Of a stretch of 64,000 nucleotides of DNA, positions 51,701 to 59,899 are shown piece after piece; within the stretch, counting starts at the first letter, position 1; each line of letters starts with the position of its first letter. The DNA is from Chitinophagaceae bacterium UBA1930 (GTDB lineage Bacteria > Bacteroidota > Bacteroidia > Chitinophagales > Chitinophagaceae): the NCBI GenBank assembly GCA_002337145.1, contig DDFK01000004.1, positions 301,982 to 365,981 on the forward strand. The letters are read 5' to 3'. The notes under the pieces are model-generated. The model was not told where the DNA came from and did not search any database. It saw only the letters and a program-made list of their open reading frames with translations. A program made the position numbers and the translations under genes.

Positions 51701-52105
51701 CTGCGTGCAATGGACGATTTGAAGCAAAGCGTGCAGACAGCAACCTACGAACAGAAAGATCCATTGGTTATCTATAAAATGGAAGCATTTAACCTGTTCA
51801 GCAACATGAATGCAGAAGTGAACAAAAGTATTGTTGAGTTCCTATGCCATGCAAGCATTCCGCTGGAAGAGGGTGAACAGGTTAAAGAAGGTCATCAGGA
51901 AAAAACAGACCTGAGTAAAATGCGTGCCAATAAAGATGCGGTTGATGCAGCAGGGCAGGAGTATGGTGCAAACGAAAACGATTATTACGATCCAACCCCT
52001 GTAAAGCAGGAACCGATTACGGTTGGCCCTAAGATTGGCAGGAACGACCCATGCCCTTGCGGTAGCGGTAAAAAATACAAAGCCTGCCACGGAAGGGAAT
52101 CCTAA
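48785..52105 (+). CDS. secA: Protein translocase ATPase SecA
   Basis: The 1106-residue product is longer than the E. coli protein (about 900), as is normal in Bacteroidota. It has the Walker A [30 protein letters not shown], the [20 protein letters not shown] region, the [15 protein letters not shown] helicase motif and the [18 protein letters not shown] motif. It ends with the zinc-binding C-terminus [14 protein letters not shown]. It drives preproteins through SecYEG and so serves the many exported proteins of this window. It has its own promoter and terminator. Confidence 0.98.
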   Translation: [1106 protein letters not shown]

Positions 52106-52130
52106 AACAGAGTGAAGCTTATAACAATAC

Positions 52131-52158
52131 AAAGCCAGTAATCATCATTACTGGCTTT
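52131..52158 (+). terminator. Terminator after secA
   Basis: An 11-base perfect stem (AAAGCCAGTAA / TTACTGGCTTT) with a 6-base loop is followed by TCTTTT, 25 bases after the secA stop. Confidence 0.8.
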
Positions 52159-52212
52159 TCTTTTGCATGCCTGCTACCGTTATACAATATAATAGAGGCC
52201 CATGCGTCATCT

Positions 52213-53295
52213 ATGGAAAGCATATTGCTTAATGATCCCAAAAAACAGGTTGACAAGATGAACAAGGCATTCGGGAAAAACCCAACAGGAAGGCATCTCG
52301 CAAAAATGGAAGCATCGGCCAATTATAAAAATGGCTCGTTCAAAAACATACTCGAAACACCTATGATGACGGGTGATTCATCTATGTTAAAAGCATCGTG
52401 GAAATTTCTTAACAAGCCCAAGAATACGGCACCGCCCACAACACTTCCTTCTGTTAAAACAGATTTGAAGACCCTGCATTTTGATGAGCCAAGTATTGTT
52501 TGGTTTGGCCACTCATCGTACTTGATAAGCATCGATGGCAAACGTATATTGGTTGATCCTGTATTCAGTGGCGCTGCATCGCCTTTTTCTTTTGGTGCAA
52601 AAAGCTTTGATGGGGCCAATGTGTACGGTGTTGATGACATGCCCGATATTGACATACTTATTTTGACGCATGACCATTATGACCATCTCGATTATAAAAC
52701 AGTTGTTGCGTTGAACCATAGAACAAAGCTTATCTGTACTTCATTGGGGGTTTCATCGCATTTGACCTATTGGGGAATCGATGAAAACAAGATCATCGAA
52801 TTTGACTGGTGGAACGAACAGCAACTGCCCAACGGCATCAAACTTACGGCTGCACCGTCCAGGCATTTTTCGGGCAGGCTTTTTACCAGGGGTAAATCAT
52901 TATGGTCCGCCTTTATACTGGAAGCGGCTGGCTACAGGATTTTTATTGGTGGCGATGGTGGTTATGATGAGGCAACATTCAAATCAATAGGGGAGCGGTT
53001 CGGTGGTTTTGATATTGCCATGTTGGAAGCTGGTCAGTACAACGAAGGCTGGGCCAATATACACATGATGCCGGAAGAAACCGTGCAGGCAGCCCTGCTG
53101 TTGCAAACAAAAGTATTGATGCCCGTGCACTGGGCAAAGTTTGCCCTAGCACTGCATCCCTGGAATGAGCCTGTGGAAAGGGTTTACAACAAGGCACAGC
53201 AATTGGGCCTGCAGGTAACAACACCAATGATTGGCGAGCCCGTAGTGTTGAACCGGTCTTATCCCAATAGTAAATGGTGGAATAAGGTATTATAG
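52213..53295 (+). CDS. MBL-fold metallo-hydrolase (NAPE-PLD/UlaG-like)
   Basis: The 360-residue product has the metallo-beta-lactamase signature LILTHDHYDHLDYKTVVAL, preceded by IVWFGHSSYLISIDGKRILV and DPVFSGAASPF. Further ligands are in APSRHFSGRLF, IFIGGDGGYDE and LMPVHWAKFALALHPWNEP. This arrangement, with the W-x-G-H-S/A start, is typical of the group related to N-acyl-phosphatidylethanolamine phospholipase D and UlaG. The substrate is unknown. Its last 6 bases overlap the arsC stop on the other strand. Confidence 0.92.
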   Translation: MESILLNDPKKQVDKMNKAFGKNPTGRHLAKMEASANYKNGSFKNILETPMMTGDSSMLKASWKFLNKPKNTAPPTTLPSVKTDLKTLHFDEPSIVWFGHSSYLISIDGKRILVDPVFSGAASPFSFGAKSFDGANVYGVDDMPDIDILILTHDHYDHLDYKTVVALNHRTKLICTSLGVSSHLTYWGIDENKIIEFDWWNEQQLPNGIKLTAAPSRHFSGRLFTRGKSLWSAFILEAAGYRIFIGGDGGYDEATFKSIGERFGGFDIAMLEAGQYNEGWANIHMMPEETVQAALLLQTKVLMPVHWAKFALALHPWNEPVERVYNKAQQLGLQVTTPMIGEPVVLNRSYPNSKWWNKVL

Positions 53296-53706
53296 GTTGG
53301 TCTTTACAAATGCTTCGCAGTAATTTTTGATCAATTGGCGAACATGCCTGAACTGCTCTGCTATTTCTGCTGCTGTTCCCGTTGCTTTGGCCGGATCCGG
53401 GAAATTGTAATGGAATTTTTTAGCATTGGAAGGAAAGAAAGGGCAACGCTCTTTGGCATTGTCGCATACGGTAATCACAAAATCAAAACCGATATTCCTG
53501 TACTCATCCATGTTATTGGACGTATGTGTTGATATATCGATACCATCTTCCAGCATGGTTGCAATGGCCTTAGGGTTCACGCCATGTGTTTCTATACCGG
53601 CACTGTACACTTCGGCTTTATCTTTTGCAAAATGCCTTAAATAACCTTCTGCAATCTGGCTACGGCAACTGTTGCCCGTGCAAAGCACCAATATTTTCTT
53701 TGTCAT
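53290..53706 (-). CDS. arsC: Arsenate reductase, thioredoxin-coupled (low-MW phosphatase fold)
   Basis: The 138-residue product has the phosphatase-like loop LCTGNSCRSQIAEG (Cys9 and Cys14), the general-acid DPA segment (NFPDPAKATG) and the redox cysteines in VITVCDNAKERCPFFP. It reduces arsenate to arsenite with thioredoxin. It is the last gene of an operon led by arsR. An ArsB or Acr3 efflux pump is not in the window. Confidence 0.94.
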   Translation of the reverse strand: MTKKILVLCTGNSCRSQIAEGYLRHFAKDKAEVYSAGIETHGVNPKAIATMLEDGIDISTHTSNNMDEYRNIGFDFVITVCDNAKERCPFFPSNAKKFHYNFPDPAKATGTAAEIAEQFRHVRQLIKNYCEAFVKTNL

Positions 53707-53710
53707 AGTA

Positions 53711-53836
53711 TTAAACGAGTAACCATATTAAATTGATGATGCAGAATTTGGCATCAAAGCCAAAAATGAGTTGCAGCACAATAATGGATGTTGTGATGAT
53801 AATGGGTTTCTTGTATTTGATGAGTCTGTGTTTCAT
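53711..53836 (-). CDS. 41-residue membrane protein of the ars operon
   Basis: ATG 53836 opens a 41-codon frame (MKHRLIKYKKPIIITTSIIV...FCIINLIWLLV) ending at 53711. A basic start, one membrane helix at about 10-26, then FGFDAKF and a second short hydrophobic stretch suggest a small integral membrane protein. It begins 2 bases after the DUF6428 stop and ends 4 bases before arsC, so it sits in a coupled string of genes. Spacing and topology support coding. It is too short for most automatic calls. Confidence 0.6.
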   Translation of the reverse strand: MKHRLIKYKKPIIITTSIIVLQLIFGFDAKFCIINLIWLLV

Positions 53837-53838
53837 AA

Positions 53839-54309
53839 TTAGCAGCATCCATTGTCTGGTGTGCCGCAGGCAGCAATGTTTTGTAATGCTGCTAATTGTA
53901 CTTTTTGTTTTACGGGTGCAATACCACAGGCATCGGTAGCCAGGCAAGCTGTTTGTTTGGGTACCAGTTCAAAATCAGTTCCATTGAAATGCAAGGCATA
54001 TTTGCCAATGGTGTCGCGTTGGTACTCCACTTCAATATCCCAATTGCCAATACCCAGTTTCTTTTCGGCAAGCGAAATGATGTTCAATAATTTCTGCGGT
54101 TCAAGCCTGTGATCAAAATCGTTTGCATGCCATAATTGAAAGCATACCGTTTTTTCCATGCGTTCCGTGCCACCGCAATCAACAAAATGTTTGGTAGCTG
54201 CCCCTACTTCGGTTATATGGAAGTGCTCGGCAACATAAGCACCATTGGGTAATTTGAAGTTTACAGACGTGACCGTGGCTAGCCCGTTCTTGAATTGTTC
54301 AAGTGTCAT
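53839..54309 (-). CDS. DUF6428 family protein of the ars operon
   Basis: The 156-residue product, counted from ATG 54309 (MTLEQFKNGLATVTSVNFKL), has PNGAYVAEHFHITEVGAATK and CGGTERMEKTVCFQLWHAND, matching DUF6428, a family regularly encoded beside arsR in Bacteroidota. Its end has many cysteines (TACLATDACG, NIAACGTPDNGCC), suited to binding arsenite or another soft metal. Function unknown. It starts 17 bases after the arsR stop. Confidence 0.88.
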   Translation of the reverse strand: MTLEQFKNGLATVTSVNFKLPNGAYVAEHFHITEVGAATKHFVDCGGTERMEKTVCFQLWHANDFDHRLEPQKLLNIISLAEKKLGIGNWDIEVEYQRDTIGKYALHFNGTDFELVPKQTACLATDACGIAPVKQKVQLAALQNIAACGTPDNGCC

Positions 54310-54326
54310 GTTATTTATTTTGATTG

Positions 54327-54659
54327 TCAACAACAATTGTTTTTTCGTTTTTCTAGCTTGGAAGTGATATTGCCAAAATAGGTTTGTAGTTTGGCCAGTA
54401 CTTTTTCATCCAGGCAATAACAAATGGCATTGCCTTCTATAGTGCCTTTAATGATACCGGCAGTTTTCAATTCTTTCAAGTGCTGCGAAACTGTTGGCTG
54501 GGCAAGGGGCAATTCATTCACGATATCCCCACAAATACAAGTGTCAACTTTCAGCAGGTATTCCATGATTGCTATACGTGCAGGATGTGCCAATGCTTTT
54601 ACCAAGCTGGCTATTTCGTTCTGCTTGTCGGTAAAATGTTCGGTCTTGCTTGCTCCCAT
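54327..54659 (-). CDS. arsR: ArsR family metalloregulator
   Basis: The 110-residue winged-helix product has HPARIAIMEYLLKVDTCICG, the recognition helix region LAQPTVSQHLKELKTAGIIK, and the wing EGNAICYCLDEKVLAKL. It ends in a vicinal cysteine pair (KRKNNCC). The cysteines in CICG and the CC tail are candidates for As(III) binding. It should repress its own operon until arsenite binds; a matching operator is visible 11 bases upstream. Confidence 0.93.
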   Translation of the reverse strand: MGASKTEHFTDKQNEIASLVKALAHPARIAIMEYLLKVDTCICGDIVNELPLAQPTVSQHLKELKTAGIIKGTIEGNAICYCLDEKVLAKLQTYFGNITSKLEKRKNNCC

Positions 54660-54669
54660 ATCATTATTT

Positions 54670-54685
54670 TAATATTGCAATATTA
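54670..54685 (-). promoter_or_regulatory. ArsR operator overlapping the ars promoter
   Basis: TAATATTGCAATATTA is a perfect 16-base palindrome just upstream of arsR. On the minus strand its first half reads TAATATTG, close to the -7 consensus, with a TTTG about 21 bases further upstream as -33. Binding of ArsR would cover the -7 box. ATATTGCAATAT-like sites are the known ArsR type in related bacteria. Confidence 0.65.
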
Positions 54686-54799
54686 CGATAAACAAATTTT
54701 CCCCTCCAAATTTTATAACGATTTTCTGCGAAAAAAAATCAAATGGCATGTATGGATCAAGGATCATAGTCAATATGTTTCTGTATAATCCGTAAAGCC

Positions 54800-54807
54800 T
54801 ACATTTG
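54800..54807 (+). promoter_or_regulatory. -7 element upstream of the four-helix protein
   Basis: TACATTTG matches the consensus and lies 26 bases before the ATG at 54833. The -33 region has only a weak TTT. Confidence 0.35.
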
Positions 54808-54832
54808 CGGCTATTCCATATAAGTTCGTTTT

Positions 54833-55234
54833 ATGAAATATTCTCAGTCTATTGGTATTGTTGCGGCACTGGCATTGATTGGCATCTGCTTTTTGCCATG
54901 GATATATGTGCCCTCATTGAACCTAACCTTAGATGGTCTGCATGGAAAAATAAACGACAACCTCACTTTTGGTAAGCAATGGAAGCCCCATACCTTATTC
55001 TGTGTAATCATGATTGCCTTTTTCCTGATACCGACCGTTTGGGCAAAAAGGACCAACCTGTTTATTGGGTTTGTCAACTTAGGCTGGGCCATCAAGAACC
55101 TGATTATCTTTTGCATGTGCAGACCGGAATGTCCCGAAGTAAAGCCTGCACTCTATATATTGGTGGCCCTGGCAGTCATACTTCAGCTATGTGCCTTTCT
55201 ACCCAAGCTGCAGATGAAAGAAAATGCATCGTAA
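54833..55234 (+). CDS. Four-helix membrane protein of unknown function
   Basis: The 133-residue product has four hydrophobic segments (about 7-26, 55-70, 75-92, 102-122), with a polar loop LDGLHGKINDNLTFGKQWKP between the first two and a cysteine pair CMCRPEC before the last. No family recognised, though small proteins of this layout are widespread in Bacteroidota. Free-standing gene. Confidence 0.72.
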   Translation: MKYSQSIGIVAALALIGICFLPWIYVPSLNLTLDGLHGKINDNLTFGKQWKPHTLFCVIMIAFFLIPTVWAKRTNLFIGFVNLGWAIKNLIIFCMCRPECPEVKPALYILVALAVILQLCAFLPKLQMKENAS

Positions 55235-55368
55235 ATATGCGTTGTGCTGCGTAATTCGTGAAACCGGGAAACCAGTTTTTCTACTTTATCTATCCATTGC
55301 CACAATAAAAAGACATAAGTAGCAGTTATTATAGGGTATAGTCCTTTAGCAAACCAATATTCTATGAT

Positions 55369-57441
55369 ATGAGAAAGTTTTACGCTTTCTTTACACTGCT
55401 ACTCGTATGTGTAATACCCTTCTTGAAAACTAACGCACAGGTAAATTATCTTTTTACTGCATCACAATCAACATACACACCATTGGTAGCGGGAATAAAC
55501 CCGCCACTGGACAATCCTACTCCAACAGGTTATTACGAAGACGATGAAGGCTTCGCAAATGCAGTACCACTGGGCTTTACATTCAATTTCAACAATACAA
55601 ACTATACCGCTTTAAATATTAACGTAAATGGCTTCGTGACATTTGGCACCCCTTTTACAATGGATGTAAATGACCGTTACCATACCAATAACCTTACATC
55701 GGGCCCAAAGCAGGATGGCATAAGACCATTGATTGCCCCGTTGTGGGACGATTTGCGTTTACAGGACAATGCTTCGCTGAAATACGCAACACAGGGTACG
55801 GCACCTAACAGGGTATTTATTGTTGAATGGTCAAACGTATCATGGAACTATAACGCATTGGCTGCCGCCATTTCTTTTCAAATGAAACTGTACGAAAGTT
55901 CCAATGCAATTGAATTTGTTTACCAACCATTGTCGGGCAGTGCATCCAATGCAAGTGCATCAATTGGTATTGCCACTTGTTCACTTTGCACGGGCAGCTT
56001 TCTTTCTGTAGGTAGTATAGAAAATGCTACATCCGTAAGTGGCATAACAGAGTACGATGATATTAAAGTAAAGCCAACGGCTGGCACCACCTATCGTTTT
56101 GAGCCAGGTGTTTGCAGCATGCCAGTGGCCTTAAGTATGGACAAGTACAATACCCGTACCGCTACGTTTTCGTGGGGTGCGGCTTCTGCAAATATTGTGG
56201 GTTACGATTATGCAGTTACCAATTCGCCATTACAGCCATTGACTTATGCGTCAACTACCAATAACAATGTAACGGTTGCATCGTTGCAACCCGGCACGCA
56301 ATATTATATGCACGTACGCTCGTCAAACCTGGTCAGCAAAAAAAGTGGTTGGGTTACCTATACGTTTAAAACGGCCTGCGAAACCACATTGCCCTATAAA
56401 GAAGGTTTTGAAAATGCAACAGCACCCAAAGTGCCAGGCTGTATTACTGTTGAAAACCCAACTGGTGGCAATAGCTGGCAAATTTCTAATATGTCTAATT
56501 TGCCGCCTTATAACAATGTAATCACTTTCAGCAACGACAATAACCACCAGGCCGATGGCTGGTTCGTATTGCCTGCCGCAAGATTGGTGGGTGGCAATAG
56601 CTACCGTATAAGGTTCAAGTACAAGGTAAGCGACAGTGCAGGCATCAACCAGAAAATGGAGATCAGGTTGGGTACGGAACTGAATTCAACTTTTGCGGGA
56701 TGGAATACGGTGTACAAGAACACCAAGCTAAACGAAACAATCTTTAAAGATACTTCTGCTTTGTTTGCACCACAAGTGGATGGCATTTACTTTATTGCTT
56801 TCAGGTGCAACTCCGACAAGAACACAGCAACCTTGTTCATAGATGATATTGAAATGAGTGCCGTTATTCCATCGCCTGTCAAGATACTGTCTTTTAGTGG
56901 CAGCAGGTCAGATACCAAGAATGTACTTGTGTGGAAAACCTCTTCTGAAATAAACAACAAGGGCTTTGAATTGCAGAAGGGAGCAGACGGAATCAATTTC
57001 AGCACCGTTGCTTTCATCAATTCCAAAGGCATCAATGGCAACAGCACTGTTGCACTTGATTATACACAGGTAGATGAACAGCCATTTAAAGGCAATACTT
57101 ATTACCGCCTGAGAATAGTGGATGCCAACAATAACGAGTTCTACTCGCAGCCCATTGTTATCAAAGCTACCATACCGTTAGAAGTGGAGTACAGCAAAGT
57201 ATTTCCTAACCCGGTAAAAGATATTGTTACGGCGGTGGTGGCAGCACCCATAAACACAAGGGGCAACTTTGTAATTGCCGATATGTATGGAAAGGTTTTG
57301 GTAAACATGCCTGTGAGCGTGATAAAGGGAGACAATGTGTTTAAGGTAGATGTGAGCAGTTTACGCAATGGTGTATACATGAGCAAGCTGGTTTGCCTTA
57401 CAGGCCAGCAAACAGAAGCCAGGACCTTTATCAAACAATAG
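55369..57441 (+). CDS. T9SS-secreted protein with fibronectin-like domain
   Basis: The 690-residue product has a signal peptide ending NAQV (residue 24). A lectin- or nidogen-like first domain (about 40-245) has GFTFNFNNTNYTALNINVNG and LIAPLWDDLRLQ. A fibronectin type III domain (about 250-335, QPGTQYYMHVRSSNL) and a jelly-roll-like domain with YKEGFENATAPKVPGC follow. The end (about 610-690) is a T9SS type A sorting domain (KVFPNPVKDIVTAVVA). It is likely a surface or secreted protein. The next gene is a shorter relative, 39 bases downstream. Confidence 0.88.
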   Translation: MRKFYAFFTLLLVCVIPFLKTNAQVNYLFTASQSTYTPLVAGINPPLDNPTPTGYYEDDEGFANAVPLGFTFNFNNTNYTALNINVNGFVTFGTPFTMDVNDRYHTNNLTSGPKQDGIRPLIAPLWDDLRLQDNASLKYATQGTAPNRVFIVEWSNVSWNYNALAAAISFQMKLYESSNAIEFVYQPLSGSASNASASIGIATCSLCTGSFLSVGSIENATSVSGITEYDDIKVKPTAGTTYRFEPGVCSMPVALSMDKYNTRTATFSWGAASANIVGYDYAVTNSPLQPLTYASTTNNNVTVASLQPGTQYYMHVRSSNLVSKKSGWVTYTFKTACETTLPYKEGFENATAPKVPGCITVENPTGGNSWQISNMSNLPPYNNVITFSNDNNHQADGWFVLPAARLVGGNSYRIRFKYKVSDSAGINQKMEIRLGTELNSTFAGWNTVYKNTKLNETIFKDTSALFAPQVDGIYFIAFRCNSDKNTATLFIDDIEMSAVIPSPVKILSFSGSRSDTKNVLVWKTSSEINNKGFELQKGADGINFSTVAFINSKGINGNSTVALDYTQVDEQPFKGNTYYRLRIVDANNNEFYSQPIVIKATIPLEVEYSKVFPNPVKDIVTAVVAAPINTRGNFVIADMYGKVLVNMPVSVIKGDNVFKVDVSSLRNGVYMSKLVCLTGQQTEARTFIKQ

Positions 57442-57480
57442 CCTTTCGTTTTTATTAATATGCATTCTATCCTAAATTTT

Positions 57481-58761
57481 ATGAAAAACATTTATCTAAC
57501 AATCCTGCTGCTATGCCTGATAGCAGTAACTGGTAATGCCCAAATGCATTACTCCCTTACTGGTGGAACCAACACTTTTACACCTATATCCGGTACTGTT
57601 CCATTTTTGATGGCAGGTGGTTCCGGCTCGGACCCATTGGCGGATGAGGGCTACGTAAACAATATTCCCATTGGATTTTCCTTTAACTACAATGGTGCTG
57701 CTTCCTATACCGAAGTATCCATTTCAACCAATGGGTTCATCAGCTTTCAGGAACTGAGCGATTCTTATGTATTGAATAACCTTACCAGTGGTGCGGCGGG
57801 CGAAAGGCCCATTGTGGCTCCATTATGGGATGATATCAACCTGCAAAGCACGGCCAACTTAACCTACACAACAACGGGTTCTTCTCCTAACAGGGTCTTT
57901 ACTGTTCAATGGTTAAATGCCAGGTGGGGCTTTGGTGCATCTGCTGCGGCCATGTCGTTTCAGGTAAAGCTATACGAAACATCCAACTGGATAGAATTCA
58001 TATACAGGCAGGAGAGTGGCTCGGCCAATTCGCCATCGGCTTCCATTGGCCTGGCAGCAACCAGTACGGGCAGTTATAATTTCATTTCTTTAATGAATGT
58101 TGCAGCATCGCCTGCGGCAACCATGACATCCGAAGTAGCTACCCTTGCCAACAAACCGGCCAATAACCAATCATACCTCTTTAAGGCAGGTGTGTTACCG
58201 GTAAGTATTGCTTCGGTAAGCGTAAGCAAAAACAATAGCAACAATATCGTTAGCTGGCAAACAGCAAACGAAACAAACAATGCCGGCTTTGATGTGGAGC
58301 GTTCGGCAGATGGAAGGAATTTTAGCAGGATATTGTTTGTGGATACAAAAGCCACCAATGGCAACAGCAACGGCACGCTGAGCTATACGGCCAGTGATAG
58401 CAAGCCTTTGGACGGTACGAATTATTACCGCTTGAAGCAGGTGGATAAAAACGGAAGTATCAACTATTCATCCATCGTATCAATCAAGAACAGCAGTACA
58501 GATGCCTGGGGCAGTCTCTTGCTTTACCCCAACCCTGTAAAGGATAAACTGGTGGTTCAATTAAACAGCAAGCAAACCAATGGTGTAACGGTGGCCATAT
58601 ACAATGCAGTTGGCAACCGCGTTATGCTGAACAGTTATGCAGCAACCGCAGGTGCTACGCAAATAGGTGCAGATGTTAGCATGCTGCCCGCTGGTACCTA
58701 TACCGTAAGGGTTACCAACAATAAAAATGACCAGCCATTAATTAAAACTTTTGTAAAGTAG
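57481..58761 (+). CDS. T9SS-secreted protein, paralog of the preceding gene
   Basis: Counted from ATG 57481 (MKNIYLTILLLCLIAVTGNA) the product has 426 residues. Its first domain repeats the pattern of the upstream protein (IPIGFSFNYNGAASYTEVSI, STNGFISF, IVAPLWDDINLQ). A C-terminal module (SWQTANETNNAGFDVERSAD) leads into a T9SS type A domain (LLYPNPVKDKLVVQL...AGTYTVRVTNNKNDQPLIK). It lacks the fibronectin and jelly-roll parts of its neighbour. The pair probably arose by duplication. An ATG at 57460 is also possible. Confidence 0.87.
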   Translation: MKNIYLTILLLCLIAVTGNAQMHYSLTGGTNTFTPISGTVPFLMAGGSGSDPLADEGYVNNIPIGFSFNYNGAASYTEVSISTNGFISFQELSDSYVLNNLTSGAAGERPIVAPLWDDINLQSTANLTYTTTGSSPNRVFTVQWLNARWGFGASAAAMSFQVKLYETSNWIEFIYRQESGSANSPSASIGLAATSTGSYNFISLMNVAASPAATMTSEVATLANKPANNQSYLFKAGVLPVSIASVSVSKNNSNNIVSWQTANETNNAGFDVERSADGRNFSRILFVDTKATNGNSNGTLSYTASDSKPLDGTNYYRLKQVDKNGSINYSSIVSIKNSSTDAWGSLLLYPNPVKDKLVVQLNSKQTNGVTVAIYNAVGNRVMLNSYAATAGATQIGADVSMLPAGTYTVRVTNNKNDQPLIKTFVK

Positions 58762-58804
58762 TTTTCTATAAGTAGTATTGTTAGGCTAATGCCTATTACT
58801 ATTT

Positions 58805-59899
58805 ATGCAATCAAATAACAGCGGTTTCGGGTTTTGGATAAGGAGCAAATGGATACTACCTGTACTATTGGTGGTATGCATTCTGCTCCTTAAATTTTTT
58901 CCAACGGTTATAGAAAACTATTACAGTACTGGCCTGTATGTTTATATAGCAAGATTGCTGAGGCTTGTTACAGGATGGCTGCCCATAAGCATTGGCGATA
59001 TTTTCTATGCTGCTATTGTGGTGAGGCTGTTGTGTTGGCTTGTTGGACTGGTTAAGACAGTGATACGCAAACAGGCTTCCTGGAAAAAGCTGGGCATTGA
59101 ATGCCTGAATAGTATAAGGACTTTGCTATGGGTATATATATGGTTTGCACTTGCATGGGGGCTTAACTATAACAGGCTTGGCATATCCCATCAACTACAA
59201 ATACAACCCACACAATATACAAAAGCAGAAGTGGAAAGCCTTGTTTGCGACCTGGTTGATAAAGTGAATGAAGCAAGAAGGGCAATTGGTACCGATACAG
59301 TACTGCAGCCATCTTCCATCAAACAAATCTATTCCGTTGCATACCAGGCATACGGTAACATTGCTAAAGAAAAACCTTTCCTCACCTATAAAAACCTGTC
59401 GGCCAAAAAAAGTATGTACAGTGGCATTAGCCACTACATGGGTTTTACGGGTTACTACAATCCTTTTTCTGGCGAGGCACAGGTGAGTACCGATTTGCCG
59501 AATATATTATTGCCATATATTGCCTGTCACGAAATGGCACACCAGCTTGGTTATGCCAGTGAGAGCGAAGCAAATTTTGTTGGCTACCTGGCATGTTCAT
59601 CAGCAAATGACCAATACTTTACTTACTCGGTTTATCTGGACCTGTACAAGTATGCAGCAAGCGAACTGTTTTTAAAAGACTTCAGGTCGGTACATGGTTG
59701 GGAACTGGATAAACTGGTACGAAAGGACCTGCGTGATATAAGGTTGTTCTTCGCAAAAAAGAGCAACAATGTGTCGCCTGTGGTATCAAGTATGTACAAC
59801 CAGTACCTAAAGGCCAACCAGCAGCAGAATGGTATTGATAGCTACAATGATGTGGTTGGCTTGTTAATTGCTTACAAAAAAAAATATGGCAAAATCTAA
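58805..59899 (+). CDS. DUF3810 membrane metalloprotease-like protein
   Basis: The 364-residue product has two or three N-terminal membrane segments and a soluble part with GISHYMGFTGYYNPFSGEAQ, then CHEMAHQLGYASESEANFVG. The HEMAH is the zinc HExxH motif, with the glutamate of SEANF as a likely third ligand. This is the DUF3810 family; a membrane-bound peptidase is inferred, substrate unknown. The TspO gene starts inside its last 14 bases. Confidence 0.9.
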   Translation: MQSNNSGFGFWIRSKWILPVLLVVCILLLKFFPTVIENYYSTGLYVYIARLLRLVTGWLPISIGDIFYAAIVVRLLCWLVGLVKTVIRKQASWKKLGIECLNSIRTLLWVYIWFALAWGLNYNRLGISHQLQIQPTQYTKAEVESLVCDLVDKVNEARRAIGTDTVLQPSSIKQIYSVAYQAYGNIAKEKPFLTYKNLSAKKSMYSGISHYMGFTGYYNPFSGEAQVSTDLPNILLPYIACHEMAHQLGYASESEANFVGYLACSSANDQYFTYSVYLDLYKYAASELFLKDFRSVHGWELDKLVRKDLRDIRLFFAKKSNNVSPVVSSMYNQYLKANQQQNGIDSYNDVVGLLIAYKKKYGKI

